Notes: generated from the sequence alone by a model not told the origin. A stretch of DNA of 6,262 nt from an uncultured Kouleothrix sp. (GCA_937858455.1 CALLYN010000816.1:1-6262), one strand, 5' to 3'. Positions 1 through 5,419 are shown, numbered from the stretch's first letter. Made by a program: numbers and translations.

Positions 1-798
1 GGCCAGCACCTCGGCGACCGGCGCGCCGTGGCCATCCCAGGTGGCGCTGCCGCGCGGCCCAACCGCGCGCCACTCGGCCTCCCACGAGGTCGGGTGGCCA
101 TCGGCGCACCAGCTGCCGCGGTAGATATAGCGCATGCCGCCGGTCATCTCGAAGATCGCGCTGGCGCAGGCATTACCGGCGTACCAGCTCCAGGGCGGGT
201 TGAACTCGTCGCAGTACACCGCCAGCGGGTCGGCGCCGCTGAGGTAGCGCGCCGCGTCGAAGGTGTGGATGGCCATGTCGAGCAGCAGCGGGCTGGGCAT
301 GGCGTCGCGGAAGCCGCCAAAGTGCGCGCCGATAAAGAAGTCGGCGGTGAGCATGCCGGGCGTGCCGATCTGCTCGGCGATCAGGCGGCGCAGCGCGGCC
401 AGCCGGGCGTCGTAGCGGCGGCTCTGGCTCACCATATACAGCAGCCCGGCGCGCTCGGCGGCGGCGACCATGGCGCGGGCGCGGTCCATGGTGTCGGCCA
501 TGGGCTTTTCGCCGAGCACCGGCACGCCGGCCGCCAGCGCCGCGAGCGTCACGTCGTGGTGTGCCTCGGGCACCGTCACGTCCACCACGAAGTCGGGCCG
601 CAGCTCGGCCAGCGCGCGGTCGAGCTCGGCGCCAGTGTAGATGCCCGCCAGCCCCAGGTCGCTGGCGGCCTGTGCCGCCGCGTCGGGGCGAATATCGACC
701 CAGCCGGCCAGCCGGGCGTCGGCGCTGGCCGCCAGGTTCTTGGCCCAGGCGCGGCCCATTCCGCCGGCGCCTACCAGGAGTGCGCGTAGCTGCTGCAT
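1..798 (-). CDS. Gfo/Idh/MocA-family NAD(P)-dependent oxidoreductase, C-terminus beyond window
   Basis: Reading the minus strand from the ATG at 798 gives 266 codons without a stop up to the window edge, so the C-terminus is missing. The N-terminus is a Rossmann dinucleotide-binding fold with GAGGMG at residues 10-15. The family-defining EKP follows at residues 97-99 (its Lys is the usual catalytic/nicotinamide-contacting residue), and a DMAIHTFD motif lies at 174-181, where His178 matches the conserved catalytic His of DxGxHxxD. Such proteins oxidise or reduce sugars, inositols or related polyols in the cytoplasm; the substrate cannot be read from the sequence. An in-frame TAA just upstream makes this ATG the first possible start. 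The Shine-Dalgarno is weak (GCGAG). The gene begins 10 bases after the nicotinamidase stop codon, so it is probably cotranscribed and translationally coupled with it. Family assignment is firm, function unknown. Confidence 0.88.
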   Translation of the reverse strand, partial: MQQLRALLVGAGGMGRAWAKNLAASADARLAGWVDIRPDAAAQAASDLGLAGIYTGAELDRALAELRPDFVVDVTVPEAHHDVTLAALAAGVPVLGEKPMADTMDRARAMVAAAERAGLLYMVSQSRRYDARLAALRRLIAEQIGTPGMLTADFFIGAHFGGFRDAMPSPLLLDMAIHTFDAARYLSGADPLAVYCDEFNPPWSWYAGNACASAIFEMTGGMRYIYRGSWCADGHPTSWEAEWRAVGPRGSATWDGHGAPVAEVLA

Positions 799-808
799 GA
801 TTTACTCG

Positions 809-1525
809 CTATTCACTCAGCGTCGCCACCACTTCGACGCCATTCATGGCCATGTGGTGCAGAAACAGCACGTGGTGCAGGTCGCCGTCGTGCGCGCGGA
901 TGCCGAGCGCGCGCGCGACCTCGACCGGCGTGTCGAAGGTTTCGACCGCGTCGGCCGGCACGATCACGCGGCGGTGCTGGTTGGCCGCGCCGGCTTCGAG
1001 CCGCAGGTGCATTGCCGCCTGGTATGCGCACAGGTCCGAGCAGTCGCCGACCACCACGAACCGGTCGAGCTGCGGGTTGGCGCGCAGCCATGCGCCCAGG
1101 CCGGTGCCGAAGTGCGAGTTGATCGAGTTCTTGGGGAAGATCGCGATCTCGCTGTAGAACGGCAGCTCGCGCAGCTCGTCGACCGCCTGGCTTTCGGCGG
1201 TGCCGCGCAGGCAGTGCGGCGGGTACGAGCCAAACTCGGGCGCGTCGGGCGCGTGCGTGTCCTGCGTCAGCGCGAAGTGGCGCACGCCCAGCGCGTACGC
1301 CTGGCGGAACAGCGCGGCCACCGGCTGGGCCACCCGCCCGACGCGCGCGCTGGCCAGTGGCCCCTCGACACAAAAGCCGTTGATCACGTCGATCGAGATC
1401 AGCGCCACGCGCTCGGGCGCGCCGCCGACGATATCGGCCAGCGCGGCTGGCGGGAGCTGGCGATACCAATCTTCGAGGTAGGCGAGAAACGGCCGGCTGG
1501 TATCGGTTAGGTTGATTGTGTTCAT
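809..1525 (-). CDS. pncA: Nicotinamidase (isochorismatase-like cysteine hydrolase)
   Basis: The 238-residue product is an isochorismatase-fold hydrolase expected to deamidate nicotinamide to nicotinate plus ammonia, the first step of the salvage (Preiss-Handler) route to NAD. The catalytic triad is visible as Asp46 (SIDVINGF), Lys132 (FPKNSINSHF) and Cys166 (GDCSDLCAYQAA). The metal-binding set typical of PncA is present as Asp89 and His91 (QDTH) and His104 (YPPHC). The metal site favours nicotinamidase over isochorismatase. An N-terminal extension of about 35 residues makes it longer than typical PncA (about 180-215). The ATG at 1525 is preceded by AGGAG with 7-base spacing. It is first in a two-gene unit with the oxidoreductase, and its promoter carries two copies of the operator also found before nrtR, supporting a NAD-related role. 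The symbol pncA rests on motifs and context. Confidence 0.88.
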   Translation of the reverse strand: MNTINLTDTSRPFLAYLEDWYRQLPPAALADIVGGAPERVALISIDVINGFCVEGPLASARVGRVAQPVAALFRQAYALGVRHFALTQDTHAPDAPEFGSYPPHCLRGTAESQAVDELRELPFYSEIAIFPKNSINSHFGTGLGAWLRANPQLDRFVVVGDCSDLCAYQAAMHLRLEAGAANQHRRVIVPADAVETFDTPVEVARALGIRAHDGDLHHVLFLHHMAMNGVEVVATLSE

Positions 1526-1601
1526 GGGTGTGCTCCTGGGCGTCGATCGCCTCTGCCAATGGGCGCCGTACGATATCCGGTTGTCTATCGCAAGGATTTG
1601 T

Positions 1602-1620
1602 TAGTGTTAACTTGGCACTA
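1602..1620. promoter_or_regulatory. Candidate NrtR operator O1 at the nicotinamidase transcription start
   Basis: TAGTGTTAACTTGGCACTA is an imperfect palindrome centred on 1611 with perfect 5-bp arms TAGTG/CACTA and inner AA/TT. It abuts and overlaps by one base the -10 box of the nicotinamidase promoter and so covers the expected transcription start, a classical repression position. Its left half, TAGTGTTAA, is identical to the left half of the site at 5355-5373 before nrtR. Assignment to NrtR is inferred from this sharing and from the linked regulator gene. Confidence 0.72.
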
Positions 1621-1648
1621 TTCTAGCATACTTTTTCGATAGTGTCAA
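1620..1648 (-). promoter_or_regulatory. Sigma-70-type promoter for pncA and the oxidoreductase
   Basis: On the minus strand, TTGACA (1643-1648, perfect -35 consensus), a 17-base spacer and TAGAAT (1620-1625, five of six -10 bases) form a near-ideal housekeeping promoter. The predicted start is near 1613, giving a leader of about 88 bases before the ATG at 1525. Because the core promoter is this strong, the operator-like palindromes overlapping both its -35 and its start site suggest control by repression. Confidence 0.82.
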
Positions 1649-1658
1649 GATGTCACTT
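1640..1658. promoter_or_regulatory. Candidate NrtR operator O2 over the -35 box
   Basis: TAGTGTCAAGATGTCACTT is an imperfect palindrome centred on 1649, with AGTG/CACT arms and inner CA/TG. Its left half TAGTGTCAA differs by one base from those of O1 and of the nrtR site, and it covers the -35 hexamer at 1643-1648. Part of the match is shared with the -35 sequence itself (TGTCAA), so the independent evidence is the TAGTG prefix and the right arm CACT. Its centre is 38 bp from that of O1. Confidence 0.55.
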
Positions 1659-1684
1659 TCTACGACTTCTCTGTTTGGTGGGGG

Positions 1685-1711
1685 TTTGGGGGCGCCTTTG
1701 CCACCCCCAAA
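1685..1711. repeat. Inverted repeat TTTGGGGG/CCCCCAAA
   Basis: An 8-bp perfect stem (1685-1692 with 1704-1711) encloses an 11-base loop. On the plus strand it is followed by TTTCTTT, so it resembles a weak intrinsic terminator for rightward transcription, although no plus-strand gene lies upstream. On the minus strand there is no T-tract after it. Confidence 0.4.
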
Positions 1712-1781
1712 TTTCTTTAGGACAAACGCAGTTGGCGCGCTCAGCCTTCGGCAGAGCGGTACTATGCTCCATATCGTGTCC

Positions 1782-1806
1782 TTTTTCCGCGCAGAGCGCG
1801 GAAAAA
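1782..1806. repeat. Perfect 11-bp inverted repeat with outer T5/A5 tracts
   Basis: TTTTTCCGCGC (1782-1792) pairs with GCGCGGAAAAA (1796-1806) around the loop AGA. The T-tract is on the 5' side and the A-tract on the 3' side on both strands, which is the wrong order for an intrinsic terminator. It is therefore recorded as a structural repeat of unknown role. Confidence 0.5.
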
Positions 1807-1900
1807 CCGCACACAGAAGATGAACAGGTACCATGCTGCCGCAGGCTCAGTCGCGTACCGTGAGGAAGCCGAATCACGCGAGTGCGTAACTCCTATTCTT

Positions 1901-1943
1901 ATAGTGTTGCACTACGTGGCTTCGCCACGTAGTGCAACACTAT
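1901..1943. terminator. Perfect 20-bp stem-loop just downstream of nadE (probable 3' end structure)
   Basis: ATAGTGTTGCACTACGTGGC (1901-1920) is perfectly complementary to 1924-1943 around a 3-base loop (TTC on plus, GAA on minus). It sits 26 bases past the nadE stop codon, where the long operon should end, so termination or mRNA 3'-end protection is plausible. Against a textbook intrinsic terminator, neither strand has a T-run after the stem (minus strand continues AAGAATAGGA). Each arm also contains its own short palindrome, TAGTG-N3-CACTA, echoing the operator arms elsewhere in this locus. It could instead be a dispersed palindromic repeat or a protein-binding site. Confidence 0.5.
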
Positions 1944-1969
1944 CTATACGTGATCAAGCGAACAGCGTA

Positions 1970-3886
1970 TTAGTAGTCGAGCGGGCGCAAATAGTACTCG
2001 CCGATCGCGGTGGCGCTGAGCATGGCGGTGCTGGGCAGGTGGCGTTTCCAGTGGGTGCTGTCGAGCCGGCGCTTCACCAGTGCCACGTCGTCGGGGCGGA
2101 AGCCCAGCGCCGCGATGCCGGCGGGGTTGTAGCCCGCGAGCAAGAAATGCAGGATCTGGTCGGCCAGCGGGTAGCTGATGCCAAAATCGGCCTCGTCGGT
2201 CTGCCCGACGATCAGGTCGGCCGAGGCCGGCTTCGCGACGATCACGTCGGGCACGCCGACGTGGCGTGCCAGCTGCCACACCTGGCTTTTGAACAGGTCG
2301 CCGAGCGGGTTCACCGGCGGCGAGTCGTCGGCGTGCCAGGTGTAGTAGCCAAACAGCCGCTCGGTCTTGTTGCCGGTGCCTACCGGGATGCAGCCAAGCC
2401 GCTGCGATTGGTCGAACAGCGCGATCATGCGGGTGCGGGCCATGATATTGCCCTTGCGCCGCCCGTCGATCGTCGGGTCGAGCCTGGCGTAGCCGTCGAC
2501 CGCGTCGCTGATGTCGAGCGTCAGGCTGCGCACGCCCAGCGCGTCGATGCACAGCTGGGCGTGCTCGAGGCTTTCGCGGCTCGAGGTGCGGTAGGGCATG
2601 CGCAGCGCCAGCACGTGCTCGGCGCCAAACGCCTCGGCGCACAGGTACGTCACCAGCGCCGAGTCGACCCCGCCCGACAGCCCGACCACTACGTCGGCGA
2701 AGCCGCGCCGGCGCGCCACTTCGTCGCGCAGAAACGCCACCAGCCAGCGCCGCACCGCCGCCGCGTCGATGCGCAGGAAGTCGGCGCTCGGGTCGAACTT
2801 CGCAGCGGCGACGACCGGGAGGCAGGCAGATGGCGAGGCAGTAGGCCCGGTAGCACGCTCGCTCTCGCCGCCTGCTTGGCTGGTTGGCCCGCGCTGCGGG
2901 TGCGGCGCATCCCAGCGCACCAGGCCCGCCTCGCCACGCTGGGTGCGCGCCAGCTCATTCTGCAAATGCGGCAGCATGGTCTCGAGGTCGGCCAGCAGCG
3001 GCTGGTCGGCGCGGGCGATCGGCAGCTCGGCCAGGTCGAGCGTCGCGGTGACCAGCGCTTCGTCCCACAGCGGCCCGCGCACGAGGAAGTTGCCGCGCGG
3101 CCCGATCGCCAGCGAGCCGCCGGGAAAGCCTTTGCCGCCCTCGAAGCCCACCAGCTGCGCCAGCACGCCAAACACGCCGTGCTCGTCGGCGATGCGGTAG
3201 AGCAGCTCGTCCCAATGCTCGACGTTCGCCGGCCGGGGGGTGGCGATGCCGCGCGCCGGCGACGCGCTGACCACATACACTACCTGGGCGCCGTCGAGCG
3301 CGGCCACGGTGCCGCTGATGCTGTGCCAGGCGTCTTCGCAGATCAGCAGCGCCGCGCGGCCGAAGCGCGTGTCGAAGGCCAGCACCTGGCGCCCGGCCTC
3401 GACAAAGCGCGCCTCGTCGAATACGCCGTAGGTCGGCAGGAACACTTTTCGGTGCACGTGGCGGATGCCGGGGCGAAGAACTAACGACGGATGACCAAAG
3501 GCTGCTTCCCCAATCGCCGATGCCTGGTCTTGCGTCTTTTGGCTTGCATCTGCAGAGCCGAGCGTCGCATACAGAGCGGAGTTATAGAACCGGTCGCGGT
3601 AGCGCTCGTAGAAGCCCACCGCAATGTCGAGCGGCCGGGCTGCGGGGCCGCTCGCCGCCAGGTAGCGCTGGTTTATGTCGGCGTATACCTGGCCGGCCGG
3701 GCGGGCAACCTCGCGCACGCCACCCTCGAGGAAGTAGCCACTGAGAAATGTTTCGGGCAGCACCAGCACATCGGGCTGCGGATCGAGCGCGGCCAGCTGC
3801 GCGAAGATCGCGCCAAGCCGGGCGATATTCGCGTCGTAATCGCCTTTTTTCGGGCGCAGTTGGGCGATGGCGATCTGTATCGGCAT
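1970..3886 (-). CDS. nadE: Glutamine-dependent NAD+ synthetase, two-domain NadE
   Basis: The 638-residue enzyme catalyses the last step of NAD synthesis: ATP-dependent amidation of nicotinate adenine dinucleotide using glutamine. The N-terminal nitrilase-fold glutaminase carries the triad Glu45 (LPETF), Lys147 (HRKVFLPTYG) and Cys183 (LICEDAW) and releases ammonia. The C-terminal ATP-pyrophosphatase domain has the P-loop SGGVDS (404-409), TGNKTE (504-509) and KPASADL (552-558). Length is within the range for two-domain NadE. The ATG at 3886 is chosen because MPIQIAIAQLRP is the expected nitrilase-domain start and AAGGA lies just upstream; the frame stays open further upstream, but only as a shadow of the preceding gene. 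It starts 15 bases after the small membrane protein gene and is last in the nrtR operon. Two segments, about residues 110-136 and 331-362, look like insertions with AT-ending codons unlike the rest. Confidence 0.95.
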   Translation of the reverse strand: MPIQIAIAQLRPKKGDYDANIARLGAIFAQLAALDPQPDVLVLPETFLSGYFLEGGVREVARPAGQVYADINQRYLAASGPAARPLDIAVGFYERYRDRFYNSALYATLGSADASQKTQDQASAIGEAAFGHPSLVLRPGIRHVHRKVFLPTYGVFDEARFVEAGRQVLAFDTRFGRAALLICEDAWHSISGTVAALDGAQVVYVVSASPARGIATPRPANVEHWDELLYRIADEHGVFGVLAQLVGFEGGKGFPGGSLAIGPRGNFLVRGPLWDEALVTATLDLAELPIARADQPLLADLETMLPHLQNELARTQRGEAGLVRWDAPHPQRGPTSQAGGESERATGPTASPSACLPVVAAAKFDPSADFLRIDAAAVRRWLVAFLRDEVARRRGFADVVVGLSGGVDSALVTYLCAEAFGAEHVLALRMPYRTSSRESLEHAQLCIDALGVRSLTLDISDAVDGYARLDPTIDGRRKGNIMARTRMIALFDQSQRLGCIPVGTGNKTERLFGYYTWHADDSPPVNPLGDLFKSQVWQLARHVGVPDVIVAKPASADLIVGQTDEADFGISYPLADQILHFLLAGYNPAGIAALGFRPDDVALVKRRLDSTHWKRHLPSTAMLSATAIGEYYLRPLDY

Positions 3887-3900
3887 AGGTGTTCCTTGTG

Positions 3901-4131
3901 TCAGCGGTGAGTGCTCGCCGAGGCGCGCGGCCGGGCGATCAGGCACGCCAGCGCGCCGACCAGCGGCAGCAGAATGATCAGCGCGACCCAGATCGCCCGC
4001 GCCGACGGCGGCAGATCGCTGCGGCGTACCAGCCGCAGCGCCAGCGCGCCCAGCCCGAGCCAGGCCGCGATCAGCGCCAGGTTGGCGAGCTGGGTCAGTA
4101 GAAGCGGCCAGTGTATGCCGAGTGGCGTCAT
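3901..4131 (-). CDS. Small two-helix membrane protein, PLDc_N-like
   Basis: The 76-residue product starts MTPLGIHWPLL and has two hydrophobic segments, about residues 9-34 and 46-66. They are joined by a short charged loop (RLVRRSDLPPSAR), and the tail is basic. The second segment, WVALIILLPLVGALACLIARPR, resembles the PLDc_N family (the membrane-anchor region at the N-terminus of cardiolipin synthases), which often occurs as free-standing small proteins; there is no phospholipase domain here. The start is supported by AAAGGAG four bases upstream. The ATG overlaps the stop of the adenylyltransferase gene as ATGA, and nadE begins 15 bases after its stop, so it is an integral operon member. Its function is unknown; a membrane anchor or accessory for neighbouring NAD enzymes is conceivable but purely inferred. 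Confidence is high for being a gene, moderate for family. Confidence 0.8.
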   Translation of the reverse strand: MTPLGIHWPLLLTQLANLALIAAWLGLGALALRLVRRSDLPPSARAIWVALIILLPLVGALACLIARPRASASTHR

Positions 4132-4613
4132 GGTGCTCCTTTCGCGCGCTCGGCAAAGTACGGGCGCACGCATTCGGGAATGTACTCCCAGTGGGCCAGC
4201 GGGTCGGCGCGCACCTGCGTGGCCGAGATCGGCACCACCCGCCGCTCCAGATCGACCAGCACGTGGCGCGCCCCTAGCTCGGCCGCCAGCCGGTCGCCGT
4301 AGGTTTCGGAAGTGAACACGACATCGACGTTCGGCGCATACCGGCCGATCAGCTCGCGCCAGATCGGCCAGAAGTCGGGGTGCTCGTGCGGGTACGAGGG
4401 AACTTCGTCGGTGACGTGCACCACCCGCGCGGCTGGGAAGCTGCCGCGCACCCAGCCGTAGCGCAGCGCGCCGTCGATCGGCTCGCGCCGCAGCGTGCAC
4501 ACCAGCACCGTGAGCTGATCGACCATGCGCAGGCCGGTTTCGATCAGGTGGCAGTGGCCTTTGGTCAGCGGCATGAACTTGCCCAGGATCATGCCGTGGC
4601 TCGCGCGCTGCAT
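4128..4613 (-). CDS. Nicotinamide-nucleotide adenylyltransferase (NadR-type NMNAT domain)
   Basis: The 161-residue cytoplasmic enzyme is expected to join NMN and ATP to give NAD plus pyrophosphate. It has the nucleotidyltransferase signature GKFMPLTKGH (residues 11-20, the TxGH form of (H/T)xGH). Further on are SETYGDRLAAELGA (102-115) and the second nucleotide motif ISATQVR (129-135, the ISxTxxR family motif), followed by HWEYIPECVRPYF near the end. The wording matches the NMNAT domain of NadR, but the helix-turn-helix and the ribosylnicotinamide kinase domain of NadR are absent. The ATG at 4613 lies one base after the nrtR stop, with GAGGG upstream; the in-frame Met8 (MILGKF) is a possible alternative start. 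Its stop overlaps the next gene start by four bases. NadR-type domains in characterised proteins prefer NMN over nicotinate mononucleotide, so a separate NadD is expected elsewhere. Confidence 0.88.
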   Translation of the reverse strand: MQRASHGMILGKFMPLTKGHCHLIETGLRMVDQLTVLVCTLRREPIDGALRYGWVRGSFPAARVVHVTDEVPSYPHEHPDFWPIWRELIGRYAPNVDVVFTSETYGDRLAAELGARHVLVDLERRVVPISATQVRADPLAHWEYIPECVRPYFAERAKGAP

Positions 4614-4614
4614 G

Positions 4615-5340
4615 CTAGCCCTCGGCGTCGTCGACGCGGGCCTCGCGCCAGCGAAACACGAACTGCTCGTCGCCGCGGTTGCGGCGAAAGCGGTACAGCG
4701 AGGTCGGCCGGCCGCGGCCTTCGCGGCGAATGCCGGTGTCTTCGAGCACTTTGGCGTCTTTGATCTTGCGGTAGAAGTTGCCTTTGTCGAGCTTCTCGCC
4801 GAGGATTTGCTCGTAGATGTGCTTCAGCTCGAGGATCGAAAATACCTCGGGCAGCAGCTGAAACGCCAGCGTGGTGTACTCGAGCTTCGAGCGCAGCCGG
4901 TCGAGCGCGGCTGCCAGGATGGTGTCGTGGTCGAAGGCGAGCGGGCCGGGCAGCTGGCTGATGGCGAACCAGCGCACGTCGGTGCTTTCGTCCGACACGC
5001 GCAGCGTTTGCTTGTCGGCGCTCACCAGCGCGATGTAGGCGATGCTGATCACGCGCGTGCGCGGGTCGCGGCCGGGCTCGCCGAAGGTATACAGCTGCTC
5101 GAGGTAGATGTCGCGCACGCCGGTTTCTTCTTCCAGCTCGCGGCGCGCGGCCTGCTCGAGCGATTCGTCCATGTTGATGAAACCGCCGGGCAGCGCCCAA
5201 CGGCCTTCGTAGGGCCAGTGCTTGCGCTGCACCATCAGCACGTGCAGCTCGCGATCCTGCAAGGTGAAAATCACGACGTCGACCGTCACCGACGGGCGCT
5301 CGTAGCGTGAGGGATCGTAGCTCTCGGCATTCTCGCTCAT
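4615..5340 (-). CDS. nrtR: NrtR, Nudix-related transcriptional regulator of NAD metabolism
   Basis: The 241-residue protein joins a Nudix domain to a C-terminal winged helix-turn-helix, the NrtR architecture. The Nudix box GX5EX7REUXEEXGU is complete: Gly53, Glu59, Arg67, Glu68, Glu71, Glu72 and Gly74. The DNA-binding part (about residues 155-222) includes LLPEVFSILELKHIYEQIL, the segment GNFYRKI and GIRREGRGRPTSLYRF, typical of the family. Characterised NrtR proteins repress NAD biosynthesis and salvage genes, and ADP-ribose releases them from DNA. Here the neighbours are exactly such genes. The ATG at 5340 has AAAAGGAG seven bases upstream. A TAGTGTTAA palindrome covers its own transcription start, implying autorepression. 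Because the catalytic box is intact, residual ADP-ribose pyrophosphatase activity is possible. The alternative, a plain Nudix hydrolase, is unlikely given the C-terminal domain and operators. Confidence 0.93.
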   Translation of the reverse strand: MSENAESYDPSRYERPSVTVDVVIFTLQDRELHVLMVQRKHWPYEGRWALPGGFINMDESLEQAARRELEEETGVRDIYLEQLYTFGEPGRDPRTRVISIAYIALVSADKQTLRVSDESTDVRWFAISQLPGPLAFDHDTILAAALDRLRSKLEYTTLAFQLLPEVFSILELKHIYEQILGEKLDKGNFYRKIKDAKVLEDTGIRREGRGRPTSLYRFRRNRGDEQFVFRWREARVDDAEG

Positions 5341-5354
5341 TCACTCGCTCCTTT

Positions 5355-5373
5355 TAGTGTTAAATATACAATA
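5355..5373. promoter_or_regulatory. Candidate NrtR operator O3 at the nrtR transcription start
   Basis: TAGTGTTAAATATACAATA is an imperfect palindrome centred on 5364 (arms TAxTGT/ACAxTA). Its first nine bases equal those of O1 at 1602-1610. It lies directly against the -10 box at 5374-5379, the same geometry as O1 at the nicotinamidase promoter, and covers the expected start of the nrtR transcript. Confidence 0.72.
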
Positions 5374-5402
5374 AGTATACATGCAGGCCGGCGGCTTGTC
5401 AA
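5374..5402 (-). promoter_or_regulatory. Sigma-70-type promoter for the nrtR-NMNAT-PLDc_N-nadE operon
   Basis: On the minus strand, TTGACA (5397-5402, perfect) is followed after 17 bases by TATACT (5374-5379, five of six consensus bases). The predicted start is near 5367, giving a leader of about 27 bases with AAAAGGAG before the ATG at 5340. No comparable promoter was seen between the four operon genes, whose gaps are at most 15 bases, so this is likely the only promoter for all of them. Confidence 0.83.
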
Positions 5403-5403
5403 G

Positions 5404-5419
5404 CCCAGCGCCTGCTGGG
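5404..5419. repeat. Small hairpin CCCAGC-GCCT-GCTGGG
   Basis: A perfect 6-bp stem with a four-base loop lies immediately upstream of the nrtR -35 box. It has no T-tract and no obvious partner gene. It may be part of the same repeat-rich spacer as the C-rich hairpin nearby. Confidence 0.35.

Larger units (their letters stand above)
1660..1900. other. Intergenic stretch with inverted repeats, no convincing gene
   Basis: This lies between the nicotinamidase promoter and the stem-loop after nadE. Short open frames of about 75 codons exist on both strands, but none has a good ribosome-binding site or recognisable protein features. Three hairpin-forming repeats are present: TTTGGGGG/CCCCCAAA (1685-1711), a smaller GCTC...GAGC hairpin with a GCC-TTC-GGC top (1739-1757), and an 11-bp perfect stem TTTTTCCGCGC/GCGCGGAAAAA (1782-1806). 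The stretch is less GC-rich than the surrounding genes. It may be a decayed repeat or mobile element remnant, but nothing in it identifies one. Confidence 0.5.

Noticed and set aside
28..789. Plus-strand open frame of 253 codons at the left edge
   Set aside because: It is opposite the Gfo/Idh/MocA gene, whose motifs (GAGGMG, EKP, DMAIHTFD) are unmistakable on the minus strand.
1607..1877. Overlapping minus- and plus-strand frames of about 75 codons in the spacer
   Set aside because: Three frames compete, none has a ribosome-binding site or family-like sequence, and the stretch is dominated by inverted repeats and the pncA promoter.
1820..3484. Long plus-strand open frame (554 codons) opposite nadE
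   Set aside because: It is antisense to the clearly conserved nadE, has an Arg/Ala/Gln/His-rich non-protein-like composition and no ribosome-binding site; open antisense frames are expected in GC-rich genes.
3887..4156. N-terminal extension of NadE up to 4156
   Set aside because: The frame stays open but overlaps the small membrane protein gene, reads Arg/Ala-rich, and the family start MPIQIAIAQ with its own ribosome-binding site is at 3886.
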